A stretch of 64,000 bases of DNA. Origin: Xenorhabdus stockiae (GTDB lineage: Bacteria; Pseudomonadota; Gammaproteobacteria; Enterobacterales; Enterobacteriaceae). The DNA lies in NCBI RefSeq assembly GCF_002632825.1, contig NZ_NJAJ01000020.1, positions 30,715 through 94,714 of the forward strand, written 5' to 3'. The notes below the pieces were generated by a model, which ran no database searches, had not been told where the DNA came from, and saw nothing but the letters and a program-made list of their open reading frames with translations. The position numbers were made by a program, and so were the translations under genes. Position 1 is the first letter of the stretch. Each line of letters starts with the position of its first letter. Shown here piece after piece: positions 49,598-60,292 of the stretch.

Positions 49598-49662
49598 GCT
49601 GAATGTCAGGAAGCCCATGTCATTTTGATTTTTATTTGGGTTTCCTGACATCATTATTCAGC
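49598..49662 (+). terminator. intra-operon hairpin after the major pilin gene
   Basis: AATGTCAGGAAGCCCA pairs with TGGGTTTCCTGACATCATT and, further out, GCTGAA with TTCAGC, a long stem without a T run. It is probably a transcript-stabilising or partial stop element. The remaining 49663-49889 contains no gene. Confidence 0.6.
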
Positions 49663-49889
49663 CTATTTCAAACATGCACTGTGTCTAATAACGGTGTTTA
49701 AAACTGATAAGAAAGCGATTTAAGTGGCTTGAGAATTGAAAATCTTCTTTAGAGTTAATTGAAGTTGATGTTTTCTCAGTTACCTATATTCGGAAAATCA
49801 CACATTCTGCCATACATACGGATTTGGCACTATCAGGCAGTAATTAAATTCAAATTGAATTATTAACGATTCATTGCTTAGAGGATGTT

Positions 49890-52562
49890 ATGGCTTGGTT
49901 TATAGCTTCTATGAATCATGATTTTTCGTCTGTTAATAAAGAAACACGCAGTAATAGAAAAAGAATCTTTAATAAAAACCACGTGCTTAATAAACAAAGA
50001 ATAGCTAATGAAATAAATACAAAACCTTCGAAGCCCGGTATTAAGCTACTTTCTGCCCTGATACTATTTTCTCTGTCCGGTATCCAGTTTGCTTATTCTA
50101 AGCCTATTGAATTCAATACTGATGCGCTGGATATTAATGAACGCTCCAATATTGATTTGGAGAAGTTTTCCCGTGCAGGTTATATCATGCCGGGGAACTA
50201 TATGATGGCAGTTCGGGTGAATCAGTCTGAATTGCAGGATATGTATCCTATTGACTTCCTCGTGCCGGATAATGATCCGCAAGGCAGTGAAGCCTGTATT
50301 TCCCCCGAATTAGTGAAAAGAATCGGCCTGCAATCAAAATGGGCCGATAAATTAGTCTGGCAGAATAATGAAAAATGCCTTGATCTGAATAGCCTGCCGG
50401 GGACCTTGGTTAAAGGGGATTTAGCTACTTATACCCTGTATTTAGTTGTTCCTAAAATCTATCTGGAATATGAATCACCGAACTGGGATCCTCCTTCCCG
50501 CTGGGATGAAGGTGTCCCCGGATTGTTATTTGATTACAACATTTATGCACAGGCAACTAAACCAGATCATGGTAATGCGCGCCAGCAAATCAGTGCAAAT
50601 GGTACGACTGGTATTAATGCCGGCGCGTGGCGCTTCCGTGCAAACTGGCAGAGCAGATACGATCACACTAATACCGAGAAGAACGGTTCGGATGATACAA
50701 ATCGCTCCAGTTCCAGAAAACGCAGTTGGGATTGGACCCGTTACTACGCGTATCGCGCCCTTCCTACTATGGAAGCTAAGCTGACACTGGGAGAGAGTTA
50801 CCTTAATTCCAATATTTTCGATAGCTTCCGTTACACCGGGATTAGTCTGGTAACAGATGAAAATATGTTGCCGCCTAATTTACGCGGCTATGCCGCAGAG
50901 GTTACAGGTGTTGCGAGAACTAATGCCAAAGTCACTATCAGCCAGATGGGAAGAGTGCTGTATGAAACTCAGGTTTCCGCAGGCCCATTCCGTATTCAGG
51001 ATCTCAGTGATGCCGTAGCAGGAACACTGGATGTCAGAATTGAAGAGCAGGATGGTGGAGTCCAGCAATTTCAGGTCAATACGGCAACTGTTCCTTTCCT
51101 AACGCGCCCCGGACGTGTGCAGTACAAATTTATTGGCGGACAATCCACGAATGAAAAACATCGTCGCGAAGGGCCGGCTTTTGGTTTGGGAGAATTTTCC
51201 TGGGGGATCAATAACGGTTGGTCATTGTATGGCGGGCTTTTGGCTGCGGGTGACTATGACGCCTTATCGCTGGGGATAGGACGTGATTTGCTGATGTTTG
51301 GGGCATTGGCGTTTGATGTAACAGGTTCAAGAGCAAAATTACCGGGTGAGAACAAAACGTTGACGGGGGGATCTTATCGCCTCAGTTACTCGAAGCGTTT
51401 TGAAGAGTACAACAGTCAGCTGACATTCGCCGGATATCGCTTCTCTGAACGTGATTTCATGAGTATGGGGCAATATATTGACCGTCGTTACCGTTCCCGA
51501 AATATATCCTCTGATAGTGGAAAAGAACTCTATACCGTTAATTTAAATAAACAATTTAATGAATTAGGGTTCAGCACCACTTTCAGCTATAGCCACCAGA
51601 CCTACTGGAATAAGCCAACGAATAACCGCTATGACCTCTCTTTATCTAAGCATCTGGATATAGACCGTTATAAAGGTATCTATGTCAATTTATCCGCTTA
51701 TCGTAACAATTTTGACAATAAAAAAGATGATGGTCTGTATCTGAGTCTTTCCATTCCTTGGGGAGAAACAGGAACTGTCAGTTATAACGGATTAGTCAAT
51801 CGTCAGGGTAATGGTCATACCGTCGGTTATTTCAATCGAATTGATGATCGTAATAACTATCGTATTTCAACAGGTGTGAATACACGTGGAAGGGCAACAG
51901 TAGACGGTTATTACACCCATTATGGTGATGAAGCACTGGTGACCGCCAGCGCCAGCCATCAATCCGATAGTAATACTAGCGCGACCCTGGGTTTACAGGG
52001 CGGGATCACTGCAACGGGCAAAGGAGTCGCTTTACACCGTACGAATATAGCTGGTGCAACCCGCCTGATGGTAGATACCGAAGGTGTACGGAATGTGCCT
52101 GTCCAGACTTACGGCTCTTCAATTCACTCCAATTACTTTGGCAAAGCTGTACTGGCTGATGTGAACAGCTATCACCGTAATACCGCAAATATTGACTTGG
52201 ATAAATTGCCGGATGACGTGGAAGCAATGCGTTCGGTTCAGTTGGCGACATTAACCGAAGGTGCCATTGGATATCGTAAATTCCAGGTGATATCCGGGAT
52301 TAAAGCCATGACAGTGATCCGTTTGCCTGATGGTTCGTTCCCGCCTTTTGGTGCATCTGTTATGAACGCCAGCCAACGGGAAATTGGCATGATGAGTGAT
52401 GATGGATATGCCTACCTGAGTGGAATGAAAAAGGGTGAGAAATTGCAGATTCATTGGGATGGACATGCTCAGTGTGAGGTGACTGTACCAGATAATATCT
52501 CATCAGAGTATTCAACCGCATTTTTGCTGCCTTGCCAGTTTTTAAATGTAAATGATAAGTAA
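49890..52562 (+). CDS. mrxC: outer-membrane fimbrial usher, MrxC-like
   Basis: An 890-residue usher that assembles and exports the pilus. It begins with an unusually long polar lead (about 50 residues) before the hydrophobic signal LLSALILFSLSG; a later ATG (49911) is possible. N-terminal substrate-recognition domain (FNTDALD ... YIMPGNYMMAVRVN), beta-barrel with plug, then C-terminal domains with SQREIGMMSDDGYAYLSG. Length is slightly above the usual 830-870. Confidence 0.92.
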   Translation: MAWFIASMNHDFSSVNKETRSNRKRIFNKNHVLNKQRIANEINTKPSKPGIKLLSALILFSLSGIQFAYSKPIEFNTDALDINERSNIDLEKFSRAGYIMPGNYMMAVRVNQSELQDMYPIDFLVPDNDPQGSEACISPELVKRIGLQSKWADKLVWQNNEKCLDLNSLPGTLVKGDLATYTLYLVVPKIYLEYESPNWDPPSRWDEGVPGLLFDYNIYAQATKPDHGNARQQISANGTTGINAGAWRFRANWQSRYDHTNTEKNGSDDTNRSSSRKRSWDWTRYYAYRALPTMEAKLTLGESYLNSNIFDSFRYTGISLVTDENMLPPNLRGYAAEVTGVARTNAKVTISQMGRVLYETQVSAGPFRIQDLSDAVAGTLDVRIEEQDGGVQQFQVNTATVPFLTRPGRVQYKFIGGQSTNEKHRREGPAFGLGEFSWGINNGWSLYGGLLAAGDYDALSLGIGRDLLMFGALAFDVTGSRAKLPGENKTLTGGSYRLSYSKRFEEYNSQLTFAGYRFSERDFMSMGQYIDRRYRSRNISSDSGKELYTVNLNKQFNELGFSTTFSYSHQTYWNKPTNNRYDLSLSKHLDIDRYKGIYVNLSAYRNNFDNKKDDGLYLSLSIPWGETGTVSYNGLVNRQGNGHTVGYFNRIDDRNNYRISTGVNTRGRATVDGYYTHYGDEALVTASASHQSDSNTSATLGLQGGITATGKGVALHRTNIAGATRLMVDTEGVRNVPVQTYGSSIHSNYFGKAVLADVNSYHRNTANIDLDKLPDDVEAMRSVQLATLTEGAIGYRKFQVISGIKAMTVIRLPDGSFPPFGASVMNASQREIGMMSDDGYAYLSGMKKGEKLQIHWDGHAQCEVTVPDNISSEYSTAFLLPCQFLNVNDK

Positions 52563-52691
52563 AAAGCAATAAAAAAAACCATGAAATAGGTTTTTAATGA
52601 AGTATTACATTAATTTTTAATGCGGTAATGCCGATATTAATTGATCGCAGTAATACAAATATACGTTTTTAAAGCATGAGCTAATGACACT

Positions 52692-53450
52692 ATGAAACTG
52701 AAAAAAATTCTAATGATAGCTGCCGTGACGGTAACAAGTTTAATGTCAGTGCATCAGGCAACGGCGGCGATAGCATTAGATCGTACCCGGGCTATTTTTA
52801 ATGGGAATGAAAAATCTGTCAGCTTGAATATTGAGAATCAACACCCTGATTTGCCTTATTTAGCACAGGCATGGATTGAAGATGAGCAGGGAAATAAAAT
52901 CAACAGCCCACTTGTTGTTGTTCCGCCTGTTCAGCGTATTGAAGCCGGGATGAAGAGCCAGATTAAGATTCAGACTCTACCCGCGATAGCGCAATTACCT
53001 CTGGATAGAGAAAGCCTGTTCTATTTCAACGTCCGTGAAATTCCACCACGCAGTGAAAAATCAAATGTTCTGCAACTCGCGATACAGACGAAAATTAAAT
53101 TGTTCTACCGCCCGGAAGCGGTTATCGCACGTCGTGTGGATCTGGAAAACCCGTGGCAGGAAAAACTGACGTTAACCCGTCAGGGAAACCAGTATGTGCT
53201 GAATAACCCAACGCCGTATTACGTCACGATTGCAGAAGGCCAGAGTCAAGTTAAAGGCAAGCCGGTCGAGGGGTTCAAACCATTCATGCTGGCACCTAAA
53301 AGCAGTGAAACACTGGGCGGAACAGCCAGCGCTTTCGGTAGTAACCCTATCTTGACTTATGTCAATGACTATGGCGGACACCCGCAGTTAGTTTTTAGTT
53401 GTAGTGGCAATAACTGTACGGTGACAAAGATTCTCGATGAAGAGGGCTGA
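52692..53450 (+). CDS. mrxD: periplasmic fimbrial chaperone, MrxD-like
   Basis: A 252-residue PapD-type chaperone with signal peptide to about residue 25 (ATAA). First Ig domain: IALDRTRAIFNGNEKSVSLN with the conserved Arg, and QAWIEDEQG. The G1 region LQLAIQTKIKLFYRP carries the lysine that anchors the pilin C-terminus. It donates a strand to subunits before delivery to the usher. Confidence 0.93.
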   Translation: MKLKKILMIAAVTVTSLMSVHQATAAIALDRTRAIFNGNEKSVSLNIENQHPDLPYLAQAWIEDEQGNKINSPLVVVPPVQRIEAGMKSQIKIQTLPAIAQLPLDRESLFYFNVREIPPRSEKSNVLQLAIQTKIKLFYRPEAVIARRVDLENPWQEKLTLTRQGNQYVLNNPTPYYVTIAEGQSQVKGKPVEGFKPFMLAPKSSETLGGTASAFGSNPILTYVNDYGGHPQLVFSCSGNNCTVTKILDEEG

Positions 53451-53513
53451 TTAGATTTGGTGAATCACAAAACAGACTTCACCCAATCATAATGAATTTT
53501 AGGATAAAGAATA

Positions 53514-54092
53514 ATGAATTCGTTAAATATAAAGTTCTCTGAATGTGCGCGGAAATTATTAGTACTGCCGGCCTTATTCCTGTTGGGAATGAGCAGCCTG
53601 CAAGGTGCTTATGCGCAAGATAACCTTCGTCAAAATGTCAGAATTACGATGACTGTACTGGCGCCTTCCTGTGTGATTAAACCGGAAGATAAAGCGATGG
53701 AAGTGGATTTTGGCAGCATTACCAGCCGGGATCTTTATTTATATCAGCGCACGCCAAGTCAGCCATTCCGTCTGCACTTGGAAGAGTGTGACCCCAAAGT
53801 CGCGCAGAAAGTGAATATCAAGTTTGTCGGGCAAGAGAGTAAAGAACAGCCGGGATTATTAGCGTTCAGTCACGGCAGCAATGCTTCTGGTGCGGCTATT
53901 GGTATGGAAAAACTGGATGGTACACCACTTCCTTTTAATAAAACGGCTCAGTTCTCACTTGCTGGCACGAACAGTAGTCATGTCATTCCGTTTCAGGCCT
54001 ATGTCAAAGCCGATCCTAAAGCACTTTTGCAAAACAAAATTGGTGTAGGAGAGTTCAATGCGATGGCAACTTTTGAGCTTAGTTATGAATAG
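53514..54092 (+). CDS. mrxG: minor fimbrial subunit, MrxG-like
   Basis: A 192-residue exported pilin: signal up to about residue 35 (QGAYAQ), MTVLAPSCVIKPEDKAMEVDFGSI with the first cysteine, LHLEECDP with the second, and the donor-strand C-terminus ATFELSYE. Probably an adaptor between shaft and tip. Confidence 0.82.
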   Translation: MNSLNIKFSECARKLLVLPALFLLGMSSLQGAYAQDNLRQNVRITMTVLAPSCVIKPEDKAMEVDFGSITSRDLYLYQRTPSQPFRLHLEECDPKVAQKVNIKFVGQESKEQPGLLAFSHGSNASGAAIGMEKLDGTPLPFNKTAQFSLAGTNSSHVIPFQAYVKADPKALLQNKIGVGEFNAMATFELSYE

Positions 54093-54161
54093 CTACGCCA
54101 GCCTTTTGAGTGGCTTCCATGATATTCGGGCCAAGCTTGGGGCTATTTAGGGAAATAAATT

Positions 54162-55001
54162 ATGCGTCATATTACAAAATCACTAATGAAGTTTTCTGCA
54201 TCATTATTTTTCTTAACTGCTTCATATTCTTATGGTGGAGCTTATGTTATGCCCGTGAATACCACGACATCGGGTAAACAAACCATTACGACAATGGAAC
54301 TGATTGAATGGACGGAAGAAGAGGGAATTGAGAACCCTTGTTATAACAAGCCGCAATGTTATGTTGGCCCGGATGTCCAGTATAACAATGGTAAACAACC
54401 GGGCATGTATGGTTCCTGTATTGATGCAAAGGTGTGTTTGACTGATGCCCATAAATACCGGACAACCGCAGATGTCATGCGGGCTTATAAAAGCCAGCTT
54501 GGAATTCCTAAGCGGGTCACATTCCCGATTATTACTGCGAATGCACAGTGTGTCGGCTTGTTTTATACCAACCAGATATCATCCGGTTATGGTACAGCAC
54601 AAAAATTTCCTAATTCAACCTGCAATAAATTACCGCCTGCAAACCAGAGTTGTGAACTTATTGTTCCCGTTGAAATTGCTTATGGCGAATTAAAAGCTTC
54701 TGACGTTAATAACGCAACCCGTTCTATTAATGGCCAGTTTAGCTGTGCACTTTATAGCAACAAAATAATGTTACAGGTTAAGTCTATTAATAACGAATCC
54801 AAAGTTTATCTCGATGCTAATAAGCAAATTTATTCAGCATTACAGATTGACGGAAAGAATGCAGCAGATGGAGTGAATGTCACTGCTGAGGGAAAATATA
54901 TACCTTCCACTTTCACTCTGACTTCAACACTGCACACATTAATACAACCGAAAGCCGGTAAATATGAAGGTACAGCAGTTGTCTTACTAACCTATTTATA
55001 A
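54162..55001 (+). CDS. mrxH: fimbrial tip adhesin, MrxH/MrpH-like
   Basis: A 279-residue exported protein, length close to the two-domain tip adhesin MrpH (275). The N-terminal half has several cysteines (NPCYNKPQCYVG, SCIDAKVCL) and would be the binding domain; the C-terminal half ends in GTAVVLLTYL, a pilin-type strand. I do not find the His-x-His zinc pair described for MrpH, so the receptor or mechanism may differ. Penultimate gene of the operon. Confidence 0.75.
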   Translation: MRHITKSLMKFSASLFFLTASYSYGGAYVMPVNTTTSGKQTITTMELIEWTEEEGIENPCYNKPQCYVGPDVQYNNGKQPGMYGSCIDAKVCLTDAHKYRTTADVMRAYKSQLGIPKRVTFPIITANAQCVGLFYTNQISSGYGTAQKFPNSTCNKLPPANQSCELIVPVEIAYGELKASDVNNATRSINGQFSCALYSNKIMLQVKSINNESKVYLDANKQIYSALQIDGKNAADGVNVTAEGKYIPSTFTLTSTLHTLIQPKAGKYEGTAVVLLTYL

Positions 55002-55017
55002 TGAGGGTAAAGATACT

Positions 55018-55296
55018 ATGCGAGTCAGTATGCTGGTAGGTAAACGGATCCAAATGAAGCGAAAAGAGCTTGGGATAACAGCAGCAGAGCTGGCGGACAG
55101 AATCGGCGTCAGTCACCAGCAGTTATCACGTTATGAACGGGGAACGAATCGAATTAGTCTGGAACATTTGGTTGTTGTCTCTATTACTCTGAAAACACCT
55201 GCAAGCTGGTTTCTGGAAGATTGTTTTATTAAACCCGCACCTCAAATGAAAAACCAACATACCTGTGTGGCTGAAACAATATTAGATTTATCTTGA
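55018..55296 (+). CDS. mrxJ: MrpJ-like transcriptional regulator
   Basis: A 92-residue XRE-type protein: GKRIQMKRKELGITAAELADRIGVSHQQLSRYERGTNRISLEHL is a complete HTH. MrpJ homologues at the end of fimbrial operons repress flagellar genes, so fimbriate cells become non-motile. It begins 16 bases after the adhesin stop, so it is cotranscribed. Confidence 0.85.
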   Translation: MRVSMLVGKRIQMKRKELGITAAELADRIGVSHQQLSRYERGTNRISLEHLVVVSITLKTPASWFLEDCFIKPAPQMKNQHTCVAETILDLS

Positions 55297-55335
55297 ATAA
55301 AAAGTATTAATTAGGAAGGTGTGATTAAATTTATA

Positions 55336-55370
55336 GAAAAGCCATCTCAAATTAGAGGTGGCTTTTTTCT
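55336..55370 (+). terminator. terminator of the fimbrial operon
   Basis: AAAAGCCATCTC pairs with GAGGTGGCTTTT (one G-U), followed by TTCTT. Confidence 0.85.
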
Positions 55371-55716
55371 TGATTCGGAAACTTAAAGCTTAGATTAATT
55401 TTTATCTTAATGTTATACGCTCCCAATTACCCCTCATAAAAGCTTGATGAGTTGTTATTTTTTGAGAACAAAATAAATTCTATTTATCGTTATTTTGTTG
55501 TTCAATTGCCATTAGGTATACGGCATTTAAAACTTTATTTTTCATGGTATTACAGCTAGAAGCAATCACCGCCGGGATATTCCCTTTAAATCCTAATCAA
55601 CGTATCCATAGCGTACTGATCCAATTTATAACCGTTATTTTGGTTGAGTTTTTTTATCAATATTGAAGCACTTATCGTCACTGTTACTTTTTATCTTCAT
55701 GCAAGGAAAAAGCACT
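55371..55716. other. gene-free stretch before the alpha-oxoamine synthase
   Basis: About 345 bases with no gene; AT-rich. Nothing specific beyond the expected promoter. Confidence 0.4.
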
Positions 55717-56988
55717 ATGAGTAAATTGCACCTTACTGATCCCGAAAGAGATGGCCATTACCGTGACATCACGCGATCTAACGGCTATCTACAAAACATG
55801 GCTGAGCGTTACGATAATTTAGTTTCAGATGGCACCATGGATATGATCGGTAGAGTATTTCACCGAATACCTTGTAAGCATGTTTCTGTCAGCTATAACC
55901 CTACTTGTGCTGATAGCACACAAGTACGTGAAGTTTTGCATTTAGGCTCTTATAACTACTCTGGACTCAATGGTCATCAAAAGATTATCGAATCCAGTAT
56001 TAATGCAACTCATCAATACGGAACCACATCAAGCGGTGTACGCCTTCTTAATGGTACTAGCGATTTGCATCTTGAAATGGAAAAACGGCTGGCCAAATTC
56101 CTTGATGTGGAAGATGTTATTACTTTCAGTTCGGGGTTTTCTGCGAATCTCGCCGCTCTCTCCACGCTATGTCGTGAAGGTGACATCGTTTTCAGTGACA
56201 TGCTTAACCATCAATCTATCGTTGATGGTCTGAAACTGAGTGGCGCAACGATCCGGATCTACCAGCATGTTTCTCTGAAAAGTCTTGAAAACAGGCTTCT
56301 TCAATCTCCATTTCAGGCACGTAAATTTATTATTACTGACGGTGTTTTTAGTATGGATGGTGATTTGGCACCCTTACCTGGGATCGTCGAACTAGCCCGG
56401 AAATATAATGCGTTTGTCATTGTTGATGATGCTCATGGCACCGGACATATTGGCCCGAATGGTCGGGGAGTTTGTGCTCATTTTGGTATAACGGATCAGA
56501 TTGATGTTATTACCGGTAGTTTGAGTAAAGGCTTGCCCGGCATTGGCGGATTCATTGCGACCAACAAGAAAACAGGAAACATTATTCGTATTGCTGCAAA
56601 TCCTTATATTTACTCCGCTTCATTGCCTCCGGCTGTACTTGCTTCGATCATCAGTGCCATCGATATTCTTGAGAGCTCACCTCAGTTGACTCTGGAGTTG
56701 CAAGCCAAAGGTCAGTATTTCCGCCAAAAATTACGTGATGCGGGATTTAACATACTCAACAGCGAAACGGCCATTGTGCCGTTGATTACGGGGGATGAAC
56801 GTTGTTGTTTCGCCATGGCTCGTATGCTTCATGAGAAAGGCATATACGTTAATCCTGTGACTTATCCTGCGGTAAGTAAGACACGAGCACGTATCCGGAT
56901 TAATTTGAGCGCAAACCTGAACGACGAAGAGTTGGACTATAGCATTCGTACTTTAATCCAGATTGGTCAGCAACTGGCTTTGATATAA
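55717..56988 (+). CDS. PLP-dependent alpha-oxoamine synthase, orphan
   Basis: A 423-residue enzyme of the KBL/BioF/SPT/CqsA family, which joins an amino acid with an acyl-CoA by decarboxylative condensation. Start at 55717 behind AAGGAAA. LGSYNYSGL, YGTTSSGVRLLNGT, the PLP contacts DDAHGTGHIG (Asp237/His240) and Schiff-base Lys271 (GSLSKGLPG) are present. The N-terminal 55 residues are unlike BioF and KBL and closer to SPT-type members. No biotin, sphingolipid or threonine-degradation gene lies near, so the product is unknown. Confidence 0.82.
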   Translation: MSKLHLTDPERDGHYRDITRSNGYLQNMAERYDNLVSDGTMDMIGRVFHRIPCKHVSVSYNPTCADSTQVREVLHLGSYNYSGLNGHQKIIESSINATHQYGTTSSGVRLLNGTSDLHLEMEKRLAKFLDVEDVITFSSGFSANLAALSTLCREGDIVFSDMLNHQSIVDGLKLSGATIRIYQHVSLKSLENRLLQSPFQARKFIITDGVFSMDGDLAPLPGIVELARKYNAFVIVDDAHGTGHIGPNGRGVCAHFGITDQIDVITGSLSKGLPGIGGFIATNKKTGNIIRIAANPYIYSASLPPAVLASIISAIDILESSPQLTLELQAKGQYFRQKLRDAGFNILNSETAIVPLITGDERCCFAMARMLHEKGIYVNPVTYPAVSKTRARIRINLSANLNDEELDYSIRTLIQIGQQLALI

Positions 56989-57039
56989 AAAACAGCTCCC
57001 TTACTGATTGGATAACCAACTTTGGGGGAGCTGTTTTTT
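56987..57039. terminator. bidirectional terminator shared with carB
   Basis: AAAAAACAGCTCCC (56987-57000) pairs with GGGAGCTGTTTTTT across a loop with an inner TTGG/CCAA stem. A and T runs on both sides serve both converging genes. Confidence 0.85.
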
Positions 57040-57050
57040 ACTCGCTTAAA

Positions 57051-60000
57051 TTACTTGGTAATTTTTGCGTGCATTTCCTGTACGGAAATGACCTGTTCAG
57101 TCGGGTCAGCACTGAGCGCCATGGTGGTTGCGAAACCGCCATTCAGGGTGGTGTCATAATGCACTTTATATTGCAGTGCGCTGCGACGAAGTAGTTTAGA
57201 ATCTTCAATCGCCTGACGGCCTGCGGTGGTATTGACGATGTAGTCATATTCACCGTTTTTGATTCTGTCCTGAATGTGCGGGCGACCTTCATGCACTTTG
57301 TTTACCAGACGTGGGTTAATTCCTGCTTCACCCAGAACAACCGCAGTACCATGAGTTGCATCCAGTTCGAAGCCCTGCTTAACTAACTGAGCTGCCAAAT
57401 CAACAACACGTTCTTTATCGCCTTCACGTACCGACAGCAGTGCGCGGCCTTTTTTACCCATGATGGAGTTACTGCCCAGCATTGCTTTGGAGAAAGCTTC
57501 AGCAAAGGTACGGCCAACACCCATGACTTCACCGGTAGAGCGCATTTCTGGCCCCAGAATCGGGTCAACTCCCGGGAATTTATTGAATGGCAATACGACT
57601 TCTTTCACGGAATAGTAAGGTGGGATGATTTCCTTGGTTACACCCTGTGATTGTAAGGATTGCCCAGCCATTACGCGCGCAGCGACTTTCGCCAGCGGCA
57701 TGCCCGTTGCTTTGGAAACGAATGGCACTGTACGTGCTGCTCGTGGGTTCACTTCGATCAGATAGACTTCGTTGTTTTTCACAGCAAACTGAACGTTCAT
57801 CAAACCACGGACACGTAATTCAAAGGCCAGTTTCTCAACCTGATTACGCATCACATCCTGAATTTCCTTGCTCAAGGTATAGGCAGGCAAGGAGCAGGCT
57901 GAGTCACCAGAGTGAACACCCGCTTGTTCAATATGTTCCATGATCCCGCCGATCAGGACGCGTTCGCCGTCACAGATAGCATCCACATCAACTTCGACAG
58001 CATCATCAAGGAAACGATCCAGCAGAACCGGCGCATCGTTAGAAACACTGACTGCGGTTTGGAAATAACGACGCAGGTCAGTTTCATCGTAGACGATTTC
58101 CATTGCCCGGCCACCCAGTACATAGGAAGGGCGAACCACCAGTGGATAACCGAGGTTGTTACCTTTTTCAATCGCCTGTTCGATGGTTGTCACAGTGGCA
58201 TTTGCCGGCTGTTTCAGGCCAAGACGGTTTACTGCTTGCTGGAAACGTTCACGGTCTTCTGCACGGTCAATGGCATCCGGGCTGGTACCGATAATTGGCA
58301 CACCGGCTGCTTCCAGTTCGCGCGCCAGTTTCAGCGGAGTCTGGCCGCCGTACTGTACGATCACGCCTTTTGGCTGTTCAACGCGGACAATTTCCAGTAC
58401 GTCTTCCAGTGTTACCGGCTCAAAATAAAGGCGGTCGGAGGTGTCGTAATCTGTTGAAACTGTTTCAGGGTTACAGTTAACCATGATGGTTTCGTAACCG
58501 TCTTCGCGCAGCGCCAGAGCAGCGTGTACGCAGCAATAATCGAATTCGATGCCTTGCCCGATGCGGTTCGGGCCGCCACCCAATACCATGATTTTTGGCT
58601 TATCATTGTTTGGGTTAGCTTCGCACTCATCTTCATAAGTGGAGTACATGTAAGCCGTATCAGTTGAAAACTCAGCCGCACAGGTATCCACACGTTTGTA
58701 AACTGGATACAGACCATAATCATGGCGCAGTTTACGGATCTCTTTTTCGGATACGCCAGCCAGTTTTGCAAGACGTGCATCAGCAAAACCTTTACGTTTC
58801 AACTGACGCAGGAAGCCGGAAGTCAGGCCGTTGATGCCTTGCTCTGCAACCATATCTTCCAGACGAACCAACTCTTCAATCTGTACCAGAAACCAGCGAT
58901 CAATGTTGGTCAGGTTGAAGATACCATCAACGGACATACCCGCACGGAAAGCATCGGCAACGAACCAGATACGCTCAGCGCCAGCATCTTTCAGTTCGCT
59001 ACGGATTTTGGTCAGTGATTGTGCGTCATCCAGATTAACTTTCGGGTCGAAACCTGTTGCGCCGACTTCCAGACCGCGCAATGCTTTTTGCAGAGATTCC
59101 TGGAAAGTGCGACCAATCGCCATGACTTCACCAACGGACTTCATCTGAGTGGTCAGACGGTCATTACTGCCGGCAAATTTTTCGAAGTTGAAACGAGGAA
59201 TTTTAGTGACGACATAGTCAATCGATGGTTCGAAAGAAGCAGGAGTGAGACCACCGGTGATATCATTCATCAGCTCGTCAAGGGTGTAACCAACCGCCAG
59301 TTTTGCAGCGATTTTTGCAATAGGGAAGCCAGTGGCTTTGGAAGCCAGAGCGGATGAACGGGAGACTCGCGGGTTCATCTCAATGACAATCAGGCGACCA
59401 TTTTTAGGGTTCACTGCAAACTGTACGTTTGAACCACCAGTCTCTACACCAATTTCACGCAGTACTGCCATCGAGGCATTACGCATGATTTGATATTCTT
59501 TATCCGTCAGAGTCTGGGCTGGGGCGACAGTGATGGAGTCACCGGTATGGATACCCATCGGGTCAAAGTTTTCAATGGAGCAGACGATAATGCAGTTGTC
59601 ATTTTTATCACGGACAACTTCCATTTCATACTCTTTCCAACCAATCAGTGATTCATCGATCAGCAATTCATTCGTTGGAGAAAGGTCCAGACCGCGTTCG
59701 CAGATCTCTTCAAACTCTTCGCGGTTATAAGCGATACCACCGCCTGTTCCACCCATGGTGAAAGAAGGGCGGATGATACAAGGGAAGCCTACGTCTTCAG
59801 CGACTGCCAATGCTTCTTCCATAGTATGAGCGATGCCGGAACGTGCAGTATCCAGACCGATTTTCTTCATCGCTTTGTCAAAACGCTGGCGATCTTCTGC
59901 TTTATCAATGGCATCAGCGGTTGCACCAATCATGGTGACGCCGAATTCCTGCAATACACCCTGACGTTCCAGTTCCAGTGCGCAGTTGAGTGCTGTTTGC

Positions 60001-60275
60001 CCGCCCATTGTTGGCAGGACGGCATCCGGACGTTCTTTCTCAATGATTTTGCGTACGACTTCCCAGTGAATCGGCTCGATATAAGTTGCATCAGCCATTT
60101 CCGGGTCAGTCATGATGGTTGCCGGGTTGGAGTTCACCAGTATGACACGGTAACCTTCTTCTCTCAGCGCTTTACAGGCCTGCGCACCTGAGTAGTCAAA
60201 TTCACATGCCTGACCGATAACAATCGGACCTGCACCCAAGATCAGGATACTTTTAATATCAGTACGTTTTGCCAT
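57051..60275 (-). CDS. carB: carbamoyl-phosphate synthase large subunit
   Basis: A 1074-residue synthetase with two homologous ATP-grasp halves (about 1-400 and 553-935), an oligomerisation domain between them and the C-terminal allosteric domain (about 936-1074) where UMP and ornithine act. It begins [20 protein letters not shown]. It makes carbamoyl phosphate for pyrimidines and arginine with CarA. It starts 17 bases after the carA stop. Confidence 0.99.
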   Translation of the reverse strand: MAKRTDIKSILILGAGPIVIGQACEFDYSGAQACKALREEGYRVILVNSNPATIMTDPEMADATYIEPIHWEVVRKIIEKERPDAVLPTMGGQTALNCALELERQGVLQEFGVTMIGATADAIDKAEDRQRFDKAMKKIGLDTARSGIAHTMEEALAVAEDVGFPCIIRPSFTMGGTGGGIAYNREEFEEICERGLDLSPTNELLIDESLIGWKEYEMEVVRDKNDNCIIVCSIENFDPMGIHTGDSITVAPAQTLTDKEYQIMRNASMAVLREIGVETGGSNVQFAVNPKNGRLIVIEMNPRVSRSSALASKATGFPIAKIAAKLAVGYTLDELMNDITGGLTPASFEPSIDYVVTKIPRFNFEKFAGSNDRLTTQMKSVGEVMAIGRTFQESLQKALRGLEVGATGFDPKVNLDDAQSLTKIRSELKDAGAERIWFVADAFRAGMSVDGIFNLTNIDRWFLVQIEELVRLEDMVAEQGINGLTSGFLRQLKRKGFADARLAKLAGVSEKEIRKLRHDYGLYPVYKRVDTCAAEFSTDTAYMYSTYEDECEANPNNDKPKIMVLGGGPNRIGQGIEFDYCCVHAALALREDGYETIMVNCNPETVSTDYDTSDRLYFEPVTLEDVLEIVRVEQPKGVIVQYGGQTPLKLARELEAAGVPIIGTSPDAIDRAEDRERFQQAVNRLGLKQPANATVTTIEQAIEKGNNLGYPLVVRPSYVLGGRAMEIVYDETDLRRYFQTAVSVSNDAPVLLDRFLDDAVEVDVDAICDGERVLIGGIMEHIEQAGVHSGDSACSLPAYTLSKEIQDVMRNQVEKLAFELRVRGLMNVQFAVKNNEVYLIEVNPRAARTVPFVSKATGMPLAKVAARVMAGQSLQSQGVTKEIIPPYYSVKEVVLPFNKFPGVDPILGPEMRSTGEVMGVGRTFAEAFSKAMLGSNSIMGKKGRALLSVREGDKERVVDLAAQLVKQGFELDATHGTAVVLGEAGINPRLVNKVHEGRPHIQDRIKNGEYDYIVNTTAGRQAIEDSKLLRRSALQYKVHYDTTLNGGFATTMALSADPTEQVISVQEMHAKITK

Positions 60276-60292
60276 TTTCCTTTTTCTCCTGA

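Noticed and set aside
57912..58457. 181-codon open frame antisense to carB
   Set aside because: It is a shadow of a conserved gene; no independent support.
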